DNA of 15,826 bases from DATAQC01 sp051001215 (GTDB taxonomy: Bacteria > Actinomycetota > Acidimicrobiia > Acidimicrobiales > AC-14), in contig JBPCNP010000049.1 in NCBI GenBank assembly GCA_051001215.1, positions 1-15,826 on the forward strand, read 5' to 3'. The stretch's first letter is position 1. Each line of letters begins with the position of its first letter. Of this stretch, positions 1-7,822 are shown in pieces. The notes under the pieces are model-generated. The model made no database searches and was not told the DNA's origin. It worked only from the letters and a program-made list of their open reading frames with translations. Position numbers and translations under genes: made by a program.

Positions 1-751
1 TGGTGCCGCTGCCCTGGAAGTTGGTGGTCTGCAGGGCGGGCGCCGACTTCACCACGCCGTCGAGGTCGATGGCGATCTGGCCCTTCACGCCCACCTTGGC
101 GGCCATGGTGTTCCAGTCCTTCTCACCACCGCCGCTGAGACTGAAGTTGACCGACCACCCCCCGCTGGTGGGGTCGACCACGGCCTTGGCCGACGAGATG
201 GCCTGACCCTTGACGGCCGCCGGGGCCAGGGCATAACGCGACGTCACCCTTCCCTTGCTGTCCTTCTGCGGGAGCACGACCTGGGCGGCGGGGTCGTCCT
301 GGTCGGATGGCGTGGTGGGGACGTCGACCGGTTTCGGCGCCGAGGTGGGCGGGGACCCGGGTTGGGTGGTGGGGGGCACCGTGGTCGGGGTGACCCCCTC
401 GGGAGGAAGGGCCTGGACCACGGGCCGGAAGTACAGCTGGGCGGTCTGGCCCACGATCTGCAGAGCCCGGTCCTTGTTCTTGACGCCGGGGAGCTGCACG
501 ATGATCGAGTCGCCCTGGCGGCTGATGTCGGGCTCGGCCACGCCGAGGGCGTCGACCCGGCTCCGGATGATGGAGATGGCCTGGTCGAGGGTCCCCGACG
601 GCACCTTGTTCTTGGGCTGGAGGACCACCGAGGCCCCGCCCTGGAGGTCGAGGCCGAGCTGGGGGGTGCTCCCGGAGGCAACGGTCACGCCAAGGGCGAG
701 CAGGGCGCCGACGATGACGACGACCAGGGAGACGGTGAGGGAGCGGCGCAT
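1..751 (-). CDS. secD: SecD, protein-export translocase subunit (C-terminal part beyond window)
   Basis: SecD works with SecF and YajC in the inner membrane, using the proton gradient to help pull preproteins through SecYEG. Visible here are the first 250 codons. They show a short basic start (MRRSLTVSL), one membrane helix (about residues 7-26), then the family signature LGLDLQGG at 32-39 and the first periplasmic domain (IIRSRVDALGV at 61-71, DSIIVQLPG at 81-89). Residues 115-157 are a Pro/Thr/Ser-rich linker, a low-complexity insertion in the periplasmic part. The later transmembrane bundle lies outside the window. The ATG at 751 shares one base with the yajC stop (TGATG), so translation is probably coupled. 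Identity is secure from the signature and the yajC neighbour. Confidence 0.95.
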   Translation of the reverse strand, partial: MRRSLTVSLVVVIVGALLALGVTVASGSTPQLGLDLQGGASVVLQPKNKVPSGTLDQAISIIRSRVDALGVAEPDISRQGDSIIVQLPGVKNKDRALQIVGQTAQLYFRPVVQALPPEGVTPTTVPPTTQPGSPPTSAPKPVDVPTTPSDQDDPAAQVVLPQKDSKGRVTSRYALAPAAVKGQAISSAKAVVDPTSGGWSVNFSLSGGGEKDWNTMAAKVGVKGQIAIDLDGVVKSAPALQTTNFQGSGT

Positions 752-1179
752 CAGGCTTGGTCGTCGACCGGTGTCGACTCGGGTGGCCCACCGTTGCGCA
801 CCGCCGACCCGTGGATCTCCGGCACCGGGTCGTCGTCGTCGCCGGCGTCGCCGGTGTCGTCGTCGTCGACGTGGAGGCCGTCGACGTCGAGGTCATCCAC
901 GTTGAGGTCACCGTCGGTGTCGAGGTCGGTCGGCGACACCTGCTGGGCCACCGCGCCCCGCATCACCCGCACGACCACGTCAGGGGCGATCTCCACCCAC
1001 AGGCTGGTGTCGTCGGTGTCGGTGACCGTGCCGTAGATCCCGCCGGTGGTGATGATCTCGTCACCGACGTCGAGGGTGGCCACCATGGCTTGGGCCTGGC
1101 GCATGCGGCGCTGCTGCGGGCGGACGAACAACACCCAGAGCAGGGCGAGGGGTACGAGAAAGAGGAGGGAGGCGGCCAT
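751..1179 (-). CDS. yajC: YajC, Sec translocon accessory subunit with acidic C-terminal tail
   Basis: YajC is a small single-span membrane protein that associates with SecDF. The 142-aa product has an N-terminal helix (about 3-19), the basic stretch VRPQQRRMRQAQ typical of the family, and the conserved fold segment around GDEIITTGGIYGTV (39-52). The family core ends near residue 82. What follows is unusual: residues 85-117 are extremely Asp-rich and include DTDGDLNVDDLD (87-98), which resembles an EF-hand/dockerin-like calcium loop. The gene lies 56 nt after ruvB and overlaps secD by 1 nt. No good Shine-Dalgarno precedes the ATG at 1179; a GC hairpin lies just upstream. Identity is sure from motif and context, while the tail's role is unknown. 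Confidence 0.93.
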   Translation of the reverse strand: MAASLLFLVPLALLWVLFVRPQQRRMRQAQAMVATLDVGDEIITTGGIYGTVTDTDDTSLWVEIAPDVVVRVMRGAVAQQVSPTDLDTDGDLNVDDLDVDGLHVDDDDTGDAGDDDDPVPEIHGSAVRNGGPPESTPVDDQA

Positions 1180-1188
1180 GGCGAAGAA

Positions 1189-1201
1189 GCCCCGTGGGGG
1201 C
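1189..1201 (-). terminator. GC hairpin between ruvB and yajC (weak terminator or leader hairpin)
   Basis: On the minus strand GCCCC-CAC-GGGGC forms a perfect 5-bp stem with a 3-nt loop, followed by the pyrimidine run TTCTTC. It ends 9 nt before the yajC ATG. It could attenuate read-through from ruvB or hide the yajC ribosome site. The U-tract is short, so a true intrinsic terminator is doubtful. Confidence 0.3.
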
Positions 1202-1235
1202 GGATCGAAAGCTTAGCGCGAGGTAGGACTGCCTC

Positions 1236-2270
<1,035 letters not shown>

Positions 2271-2281
2271 TGCTCAGTCGC

Positions 2282-2884
2282 TCATCTGGCCGCGGCGAGG
2301 AGACGGAGGGCGTTGCGGAGGAGGTCCTCGACCTCACCGTCGGCCGGCAGTTCGTGCAGGACGGCCCCGATCTCGTCGGCTTCATAGCCGAGACCGGCCA
2401 GGGCCTCGCGCAGATCGGTGCGAGCCGAGCGCCCATCGGCACCGACCACGGCGGCGACGGCCTCGGGCGCCAGGTCACCGACGTCGAGGCGGGACTTCAG
2501 CTCTATCAGCAGGCGGGCCGCCGTCTTGCGGCCGACTCCGGGGACGAGGGTGAGGGCGTCGATGTCGGCTTCGGCAAGCGCCTGGCGCAACTCGGCGGGG
2601 CCGTGCACCGACAGGATGGCCAGGGCCAGGGCCGGTCCGACGCCGTGGGCCCCGATGAGGGCCTCGAAGCAGTCGCGGTCGTCACGGGTCATGAAGCCGT
2701 AAAGGGTGAGGGCGTCCTCGCGGACGTGGAGGTGGGTGTGGAGCATCACCGCAGAGCCGGGCTGGCCGACGGCGGCAACCGTGGCCGGCGCCACCGTGGC
2801 CCGGTAGCCGACGCCGCCCACCTCGATCACCACCTCACCCCGGGCCGAACGGTCGACGAGCGTGCCCCGCAGGGAACCGATCAT
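2282..2884 (-). CDS. ruvA: RuvA, Holliday junction recognition subunit
   Basis: RuvA binds four-way junctions as a tetramer and recruits RuvB. The 200-aa product begins MIGSLRGTLVDRS, the standard OB-fold start, and has two helix-hairpin-helix motifs (around LIGAHGVGPALAL and LTLVPGVGRKTAARL). Its C-terminal domain of about 45 residues is the part that contacts RuvB in the family. The ATG at 2884 overlaps the ruvC stop as ATGA (4 nt), a classic coupled junction. The open frame continues upstream to 3520, but that extension is an out-of-frame reading of ruvC and is not part of the protein. Confidence 0.96.
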   Translation of the reverse strand: MIGSLRGTLVDRSARGEVVIEVGGVGYRATVAPATVAAVGQPGSAVMLHTHLHVREDALTLYGFMTRDDRDCFEALIGAHGVGPALALAILSVHGPAELRQALAEADIDALTLVPGVGRKTAARLLIELKSRLDVGDLAPEAVAAVVGADGRSARTDLREALAGLGYEADEIGAVLHELPADGEVEDLLRNALRLLAAAR

Positions 2885-3423
2885 CGTCGGGGGCCCGTCG
2901 CCGAGTGAGCCACCCGGGCGGCCATGGGCGCCCGGGCCAGATGGCACAGGGCCAGGGCCAGGGCATCGGCGGCGTCGGGGGGGCGAGGGGGCTCGGCCAG
3001 GTGCAGGAGGGAGGCCACCATGCGCTGGACCTGACCCTTGGTGGCCGCGCCGTAACCGGCCACTGCCTGCTTCACCTCGTTGGGCGTGTACTGGACGACG
3101 GTCCAGCCCGCCTGCACAGCCGCCGCCAGCACCAGGCCGCTGGCCTGGCCCACCGACATGGCCGTGCGGGCGTTGACCTGGAAGAACAGACGCTCGACGG
3201 CCAGGACGGGAGCCGTCACGGGATCGTGGGCCACGGCCCGGGGCCCGAGCTCGGCCAGGAGCCCCCGGAACTCGTGGTCGAGGGCGGCCAGGCGCTCGGG
3301 GAGCGCATCGGACGGCGGCGTGGTGATCACCCCGGCGGCGACGGACCTGTCGGTGCCACCCGCCCGCACGACGCAGCCGTAGCCGCACCGGGACACCCCT
3401 GGGTCGAGACCGAGTACGAACAT
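2881..3423 (-). CDS. ruvC: RuvC, Holliday junction resolvase endonuclease
   Basis: RuvC is the dimeric, metal-dependent nuclease that cuts Holliday junctions symmetrically. The 180-aa product carries the RNase H-like catalytic set: D7 in GLDPG, E77 in AVERLFF, and D150 and D153 in the PDAADALALA segment. YTPNEVKQAVAGYGAATKGQ matches the conserved substrate-binding region. The ATG at 3423 is preceded by no Shine-Dalgarno. A TAGCGT hexamer lies 9 nt upstream and a LexA-type palindrome covers the start codon, so this first gene of the ruvCAB operon is probably DNA-damage inducible with a very short or absent leader. Confidence 0.96.
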   Translation of the reverse strand: MFVLGLDPGVSRCGYGCVVRAGGTDRSVAAGVITTPPSDALPERLAALDHEFRGLLAELGPRAVAHDPVTAPVLAVERLFFQVNARTAMSVGQASGLVLAAAVQAGWTVVQYTPNEVKQAVAGYGAATKGQVQRMVASLLHLAEPPRPPDAADALALALCHLARAPMAARVAHSATGPRR

Positions 3424-3431
3424 GCGTTCGT
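3416..3431 (-). promoter_or_regulatory. LexA (SOS) box over the ruvC start
   Basis: On the ruvC strand the sequence ACGAACGCATGTTCGT has two perfect 6-bp inverted arms with a 4-nt spacer. Its core CGAAC-GCAT-GTTCG fits the Gram-positive/actinobacterial SOS consensus CGAAC-N4-GTTCG. It sits just downstream of a TAGCGT hexamer and includes the ruvC ATG, so bound LexA would block transcription start. Damage control of ruv genes is established in several bacteria. Operation here is inferred. Confidence 0.8.
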
Positions 3432-3432
3432 G

Positions 3433-3438
3433 ACGCTA
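3433..3438 (-). promoter_or_regulatory. Candidate -10 element of the ruvCAB operon
   Basis: TAGCGT fits the loose actinobacterial -10 pattern TANNNT and lies 9 nt before the ruvC ATG. It abuts the LexA box. No convincing -35 is visible. Confidence 0.45.
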
Positions 3439-3512
3439 GCGCGCCGGCCACGGTCATGCGCGGATCCCGTCCGCCGAGCCCCGGGGGGCCGCCGATGTGA
3501 TCGACTGGCCCG

Positions 3513-3722
3513 GTGCTCACCGCCTACGGCGCCGTGGCGGTGAGCTTCATGATGACGATGTACGCCCTCGAGCACCGACACCCGAACTTCGTCCTGGCCT
3601 TCGCCTGCGGGTGCGCTATGTCGAGCCTCTACGGCTTCTTGTCCGGGGCGTGGCCGTTCGGCGTCGTCGAGGTGGTGTGGGCGGTGATCGCGGTCAGGCG
3701 CTGGGCCCGAGCGGCCCGCTGA
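3513..3722 (+). CDS. Small two-helix membrane protein, unknown function
   Basis: A 69-aa protein starting at GTG. It has two hydrophobic segments (about residues 3-18 and 26-62, the second possibly two short helices), a charged connector YALEHRHPN, and a basic end RRWARAAR. The stretch YGFLSGAWPFGVVEVVWAV resembles a motif I recall from small conserved bacterial membrane proteins, but I cannot name a function. It is the only plus-strand gene in the core part of the window. It diverges from ruvC (89 nt apart, sharing the LexA-box region) and converges on the TraR/DksA-like gene (8 nt between stops). Codon third positions are GC-rich, as expected for a real gene. A later ATG cluster near 3550 is an alternative start. 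Confidence 0.7.
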   Translation: MLTAYGAVAVSFMMTMYALEHRHPNFVLAFACGCAMSSLYGFLSGAWPFGVVEVVWAVIAVRRWARAAR

Positions 3723-3730
3723 AGCCAGTC

Positions 3731-4132
3731 CTACCGTCGGCGCAGGATCCCTGCGCTCTTGCAGCCCACGCAGCGCTGGGCCTCGGGCATGGCCTCGAGG
3801 CGGGCCTCGGCGATGGGCCGGTGGCAGTCGTCACAGATGCCGTAGGAACCGGCGGCCATGCGCTTCAACGCCAGGTCGATCTCGTCGATCCTGGCCCGGA
3901 CCTCGCCGGCGACGACCAGGAGCTGCTCCCGCTCGACGTTGAGGGTGTCGACCTCGCCGAACCCGTCCTCGTCGGCCATCTCCGATGCGCCCCGGCCGTC
4001 GACCAGCTCCTGGGCGGCAGTCGACAGGCGCTCGAGGTCGGCGACGTAGGAGGCGCGGCGGCTGGACAGCTCGTGGTTCTGAGCGGCCAGGAACTCGGCG
4101 GCGAAAGTGGTGGTGGTGGAGGTGATGGTCAT
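3731..4132 (-). CDS. TraR/DksA-type C4 zinc-finger protein
   Basis: A 133-aa protein of the TraR/DksA family. Relatives bind RNA polymerase through the secondary channel and alter promoter response, although many actinobacterial members are uncharacterised. Seen here are a helical, probably coiled-coil region (about 15-95) and a C-terminal zinc finger with Cys at 100, 103, 121 and 124 (ICDDCHRP and RCVGCKSAG). The segment GSYGICDDC is the family signature. I chose the ATG at 4132 because AGAGG lies 5 nt before it; in-frame starts at 4150 and 4165 exist but lack this. The spacing to ruvC and yebC suggests its own promoter. Confidence 0.85.
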   Translation of the reverse strand: MTITSTTTTFAAEFLAAQNHELSSRRASYVADLERLSTAAQELVDGRGASEMADEDGFGEVDTLNVEREQLLVVAGEVRARIDEIDLALKRMAAGSYGICDDCHRPIAEARLEAMPEAQRCVGCKSAGILRRR

Positions 4133-4384
4133 GGTGCCTCTGTCTCTCATCGGGGGTGACAACACATACGTGATCGGTCTACGGAGGTACCTACCCCTGC
4201 GTACTCATCGACGAACGCGACCGCGGCCGATCTGTGGGACGAAAGGGGGTGACCGAAGCTGCGATCGTCGGGGTGCCAGGCAGGTTCGACCGCAGGCACC
4301 GACACGGTCCGCAGTGGACCAGGTCGCGCAGTGTACAACCCACGGTTGCTCTCTGCACGCAGCCGGTCGGGGTGAGCCCCCCTG
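4133..4384. other. Intergenic region between yebC and the TraR/DksA-like gene
   Basis: No gene is seen in these 252 nt. Two hairpins occur: GGTGCC...GGCACC (4272-4300), with a nested GGT-TCG-ACC mini-stem, and GGTCC-GCAGT-GGACC (4306-4320). Both lie 65-115 nt beyond the yebC stop and lack a U-tract. They may mark the 3' end of the pdxS-pdxT-yebC transcript. The promoter of the downstream gene must lie nearer 4140-4200, but no strong hexamers are visible. Confidence 0.4.
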
Positions 4385-5146
4385 TCAGGCCTCCACCGCT
4401 TGGAGGACGTCGTCGGGGATGTCGAAGTTGGCATAGACGGACTGCACGTCGTCGTGGTCCTCGAGCAGCTCGATGAGACGCAGCACCTTGCGGGCGTCGG
4501 CCTCGGTCTCGAGGTTGACCACCGTCGTCGGGATCATGGTGAGGTCGGAGGACTCGACCTCGAGGCCGGCCGCCTCCAGCGCGGTTCGCACCTTGGCCAG
4601 ATCGCTGGCTGCCGTCGTCACCTGCCATATGTCGCCCCGGTCGTCGAGGTCCTCGGCACCCGCCTCCATGGCCGCCAACATGAGCTCGTCGTCGTCGTCG
4701 TCGTCGTCGTCGGTCTTGGGAGTGACGATCACGCCCTTGCGCTGGAACTGCCAGGCCACGGCCCCCGACTCGGCACTCGAGCCCCCGTACTTCGAGAACG
4801 TGCTGCGGACCTCGGCCCCGGTGCGGTTGCGGTTGTCGGTGAGGCACTCGACGTACACGGCCACCCCGCACGGGGCATAGCCCTCGTAGGTGATGGGTTC
4901 GTACCGGACACCTTCGAGCTCACCCGTTCCTCGCTTGACCGCCCGTTCGATGGTGTCGGTCGGCACCGACGCGTCCCGAGCCTTCTGGAACATGGTGCGC
5001 AGGTTGGCGTTGGAGTCCATGTCGCTGCCACCCTCGCGGGCTGCCACCTCGACCTGGCGGATGAGCTTGGCGAACAGCTTGCCCCGGGCCTTGTCGGTGG
5101 CCCCCTTCTTGTGCTTGATCGTCGCCCACTTGGAATGACCGGACAT
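4385..5146 (-). CDS. yebC: YebC/PmpR/TACO1 family protein
   Basis: This family was annotated as transcriptional regulators. Work on YebC and mitochondrial TACO1 supports a role in translation, easing ribosome stalling at proline stretches. The 253-aa product starts MSGHSKWATIKHKKGATDKARGK in the canonical way and has the middle motif GYAPCGVAVYVECLTDNRNRT. Length is normal. An eight-Asp run (about residues 146-153) sits in a loop just before ELMLAAMEAGAEDL, encoded by a perfect GAC repeat. GAGGAG lies 7 nt before the ATG. The pdxT stop is 15 nt upstream, so it is probably cotranscribed with pdxS-pdxT. Placement near ruvC is conserved in actinobacteria. Confidence 0.95.
   Translation of the reverse strand: MSGHSKWATIKHKKGATDKARGKLFAKLIRQVEVAAREGGSDMDSNANLRTMFQKARDASVPTDTIERAVKRGTGELEGVRYEPITYEGYAPCGVAVYVECLTDNRNRTGAEVRSTFSKYGGSSAESGAVAWQFQRKGVIVTPKTDDDDDDDDELMLAAMEAGAEDLDDRGDIWQVTTAASDLAKVRTALEAAGLEVESSDLTMIPTTVVNLETEADARKVLRLIELLEDHDDVQSVYANFDIPDDVLQAVEA
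4688..4711 (-). repeat. (GAC)8 trinucleotide microsatellite inside yebC
   Basis: Eight perfect GTC units on the plus strand read as eight consecutive GAC (Asp) codons in yebC. Every codon is identical, so the tract can slip in steps that keep the frame. It lies in a family loop that is normally short and acidic. Confidence 0.9.
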
Positions 5147-5161
5147 GTGGTTCTCCTCTCC

Positions 5162-5785
5162 CTACAGCGTGGCAAGGAACGCCTGATGCAGGCGCAGGTC
5201 GTCGGACAACTCAGGATGGAACGCCGCCACCAGGACCGGGCCCTGGCGGCACAACACCGGTTGGGGGCCGCCGTCGGGCCCAGCACCGGGCCCAGGCACG
5301 GTGGCCAGGATTTCGACACCGGCCCCCACCCGCTCGACGACCGGAGCACGGATGAACGTGGCCGGAAAGTCCCCGCCGGCCAGGCCGGAGACGGCCAGCG
5401 GGGCCTCGAAGGACTCCCGCTGGCGCCCGAAGGCATTGCGACGCACGGCGACGTCGATGGCGCCGAAACAACGCTGGTCGGCCCGGCCGTCGACGATCTC
5501 GGTGGCCAGCAGGATCATGCCGGCACACGTGCCGAAGACGGGAAGGCCGCCGGCCAGGCGCTCGGCCAGGGGGTCGAAGAGGCCGGACGTGGTCAGCAGC
5601 CGCGAGATGGTGGTCGACTCGCCCCCGGGCAGGATGACGGCCTCGACCCCTGCGAGATCCTCGGGCTGGCGGACCTCGACAGGGTGGGCGCCGAGGGCGG
5701 CGACCGCCTCAGCGTGGAGCGCCGACGCCCCCTGGAGGGCGAGGACCCCGATCTTGCTGCCGCTCCGCCTGCCGCTCGAAACCAT
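5162..5785 (-). CDS. pdxT: PdxT, glutaminase subunit of PLP synthase
   Basis: PdxT hydrolyses glutamine and channels ammonia to PdxS for pyridoxal 5'-phosphate synthesis. The product of about 207 aa is a class I glutamine amidotransferase: KIGVLALQG start, PGGEST loop, nucleophile Cys in FGTCAGM (residue 87 from this start), and the catalytic pair His/Glu in AAFHPEL near residues 190-192. I chose the ATG at 5785 because AGGTG precedes it by 6 nt; an in-frame GTG at 5794 is the alternative. It lies 32 nt after pdxS and 15 nt before yebC, so the three form one transcription unit. Confidence 0.95.
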   Translation of the reverse strand: MVSSGRRSGSKIGVLALQGASALHAEAVAALGAHPVEVRQPEDLAGVEAVILPGGESTTISRLLTTSGLFDPLAERLAGGLPVFGTCAGMILLATEIVDGRADQRCFGAIDVAVRRNAFGRQRESFEAPLAVSGLAGGDFPATFIRAPVVERVGAGVEILATVPGPGAGPDGGPQPVLCRQGPVLVAAFHPELSDDLRLHQAFLATL

Positions 5786-5817
5786 GGGGGGCACCTGGGG
5801 GGACCCTGGTCATGGCC

Positions 5818-6705
5818 CTACCAGCCCCGTTCGGACAGACGCACGTCGACCTTGGACGACTCTTCGCCACGCATGGCCTCGCCCAGGCCGCGGCTGACCT
5901 TGGCCACGATGTGCGGATCGTTGAAGTGGGCCGTGGCCTCGACCACAGCCTTGGCCCGGAGCTCGGGATCGCTGCTCTTGAAGATGCCCGACCCGACGAA
6001 CACCGACTCGGCGCCCAGCTGCATGACCAGGGCGGCGTCGGCCGGCGTCGCCAGTCCGCCGGCGCAGAACAGGGGCACAGGCAGGCGGCCGGTGCTGGCC
6101 ACTTCCTGCACCAGGGCCACCGGGGCCTGAAGGTGTTTGGCCCAGCCGTAGACCTCGGCCGAATCGGCCGTGGTCAGGCGGCGGATGTCGCCCAGGATCG
6201 AGCGCAGGTGTCGCACCGCCTCCCGCACGTCGCCGGTGCCGGCCTCGCCTTTGGAGCGGATCATGGCCGCCCCCTCGGAGATGCGGCGAAGTGCCTCCCC
6301 CAGGTTGGTGGCGCCGCAGACGAACGGGACGGTGAAGGCCCACTTGTCGATGTGGTTGGCTTCGTCGGCCGGTGTGAGCACCTCGCTCTCGTCGACGTAG
6401 TCGACGCCGAGGGCCTCGAGGACCTGGGCCTCGGCGAAGTGGCCGATGCGGGCCTTGGCCATCACCGGGATGGTGACGGCGGCCTTGATGCCCTCGATCA
6501 TGGCCGGGTCGCTCATCCTGGCCACGCCACCGTCGCGGCGGATGTCGGAGGGCACCCGCTCGAGGGCCATCACCGCCACGGCACCGGCGCGCTCGGCCAG
6601 GGCCGCCTGCTCGGGCGTGACCACGTCCATGATCACGCCGCCTTTGAGCATCTCGGCCAGGCCCCGCTTCACCCGATCGGTACCAGTGGTGCGCTCTTGG
6701 TCCAC
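5818..6705 (-). CDS. pdxS: PdxS, PLP synthase lyase subunit
   Basis: PdxS builds pyridoxal 5'-phosphate from ribose 5-phosphate, glyceraldehyde 3-phosphate and ammonia supplied by PdxT. The 295-aa TIM barrel shows GGVIMDVVTPEQA, MALERVPSDIR, the imine lysine in VMAKARIGHF (K84 from this start) and the second lysine in IRSKGEAGTG (K152). The two are 68 residues apart, as K81/K149 are in the B. subtilis enzyme. The frame opens further to a TTG at 6735, but the GTG at 6705 gives the normal family N-terminus (MDQERTTGTDRVKRGLAEM) and has TAGGCT 7 nt upstream, suggesting a leaderless message. It heads the pdxS-pdxT-yebC unit. Confidence 0.95.
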   Translation of the reverse strand: MDQERTTGTDRVKRGLAEMLKGGVIMDVVTPEQAALAERAGAVAVMALERVPSDIRRDGGVARMSDPAMIEGIKAAVTIPVMAKARIGHFAEAQVLEALGVDYVDESEVLTPADEANHIDKWAFTVPFVCGATNLGEALRRISEGAAMIRSKGEAGTGDVREAVRHLRSILGDIRRLTTADSAEVYGWAKHLQAPVALVQEVASTGRLPVPLFCAGGLATPADAALVMQLGAESVFVGSGIFKSSDPELRAKAVVEATAHFNDPHIVAKVSRGLGEAMRGEESSKVDVRLSERGW

Positions 6706-6712
6706 GGCGTCG

Positions 6713-6718
6713 AGCCTA
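6713..6718 (-). promoter_or_regulatory. Candidate -10 of a leaderless pdxS promoter
   Basis: TAGGCT (TANNNT) ends exactly 7 nt before the pdxS GTG, placing the likely transcription start at the codon itself. No clear -35 is visible. Confidence 0.4.
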
Positions 6719-6782
6719 CCGCTGCCGCAGGCCAATCTGGCCGTGATTCGACGTCGCCGGAACTTTCAGGTGATCCGGGCTC

Positions 6783-7820
6783 TCACGTGATCGCCGCCTT
6801 GGCTCCGATCGGCGGCAGCTCCACGAAGGTATGGCCCGGAGGAATGGCGAGGGGGGCACCGGTGGCGTCGGTGTAGGTGGTGATCCCCGTCTGGGACGAT
6901 TTCGACCATTTCCCCTTCACGACCTTGCCGTCGGACAGCACCCAGGCCTCACCCGTGCCCTGCACCCGGCCCACGAACACCTGGGAGCCGGTGGTGTCGA
7001 CCGCACCTTCCACCGGGTCGTACTGAACGAACTCGATGATCACGTTGGTCGGCGCGATCTGGGTGCCATTCTGCAGCAGGTCGGGTGCGCCGTCCATCGA
7101 CCGCTTCCACGTCTTGGTGGCCGCATCGAAGTCGAAGCCCACGGGCTGGTTGCCGACGATCACGGCGAGTCGGGTGGCCGGAGTGGCTCCGGCCGGGGCG
7201 AAGGGCTCGCCCGCCTTCAGGAACGGCGAGAACGGCGGCGGCGCCTTGGCCCCCGCCGCCGCGTGGGTGTACAGGGCCGCGGTGGACGTGTAGGAGGTGT
7301 GGTCGCCGGTGTGCGGCCCGTGCTTCGGGAAGGCGGCGGCGTCGTCGCCCGCGGAGACGGCGGTGAGTCCCGGCGTCGAACGGATGAGCGCTTCGAAACG
7401 GGTGGAGCCACCGGAGAACCCGAACACTCCCCCGAAGGGCGCGGCCAGGTCAGGGTCGGTCGGGCGCACCGAGCGCACGGGGCCGATGGGATCTGCGTCG
7501 GTGGACTGGAAGACGGCAAGGAGGCGCGTGAGCCCGCCCTCGACCACTTCTTCGTAGACGACGTCGGCCGCGTCCACGCCCGCCTGGGGCCGGGCCGCAG
7601 CCACGTTGTCGACCTTGATGCTCAGCGCCGGTCGCGCCGCGTTGGCGGCATTGGTGGCGGGCAGGCCCGTGAGCGGGTACGTCGCCGGCACGGTCGTGGT
7701 GGTGGCTGCGGGGGCCTTGGCCTTGGTCTTCGGTTTGGACTTGGAGCAGGCCGCACCAACGAGGGCGAGGACGGCCACGAGGGCGACGAGGTAGACGCGG
7801 CTTGACGTGCGGGTTCTCAA
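6783..7820 (-). CDS. DUF3048 (YerB-like) lipoprotein
   Basis: A 345-aa secreted lipoprotein. It has a basic start, a hydrophobic core (residues 9-24), Cys25 in VGAACSKSK (a relaxed lipobox), then a Lys/Thr-rich spacer. Next come hallmarks of the DUF3048/YerB family: YPLTGLPA, ALSIKVDNVAAARPQAG, ADVVYEEVVEGGLTR and IGPVRSVRPTD, followed by a C-terminal domain ending in PPGHTFVELPP. Biochemical function is unknown; the family is extracytoplasmic. The start is TTG at 7820, only 2 nt after the htpX stop. It is supported by AAGGAG, formed by the last htpX codons, 8 nt upstream. Translation is therefore probably coupled to htpX, and the gene likely shares the lemA-htpX transcript. Confidence 0.88.
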   Translation of the reverse strand: MRTRTSSRVYLVALVAVLALVGAACSKSKPKTKAKAPAATTTTVPATYPLTGLPATNAANAARPALSIKVDNVAAARPQAGVDAADVVYEEVVEGGLTRLLAVFQSTDADPIGPVRSVRPTDPDLAAPFGGVFGFSGGSTRFEALIRSTPGLTAVSAGDDAAAFPKHGPHTGDHTSYTSTAALYTHAAAGAKAPPPFSPFLKAGEPFAPAGATPATRLAVIVGNQPVGFDFDAATKTWKRSMDGAPDLLQNGTQIAPTNVIIEFVQYDPVEGAVDTTGSQVFVGRVQGTGEAWVLSDGKVVKGKWSKSSQTGITTYTDATGAPLAIPPGHTFVELPPIGAKAAIT

Positions 7821-7822
7821 GA

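Noticed and set aside
2885..3520. N-terminal extension of ruvA to 3520
   Set aside because: The extra 212 codons are an out-of-frame reading of ruvC. RuvA begins at the family-typical MIGSLRG.
4272..4300. Possible tRNA, because GGTTCGACC looks like a T-loop
   Set aside because: The flanking 5-bp stem does not pair, and no acceptor, D-arm or anticodon arm can be built around it.
4400..6130. 576-codon plus-strand open frame opposite yebC, pdxT and pdxS
   Set aside because: It is antisense to three clear genes and arises from GC-rich third positions. No domain is recognisable.
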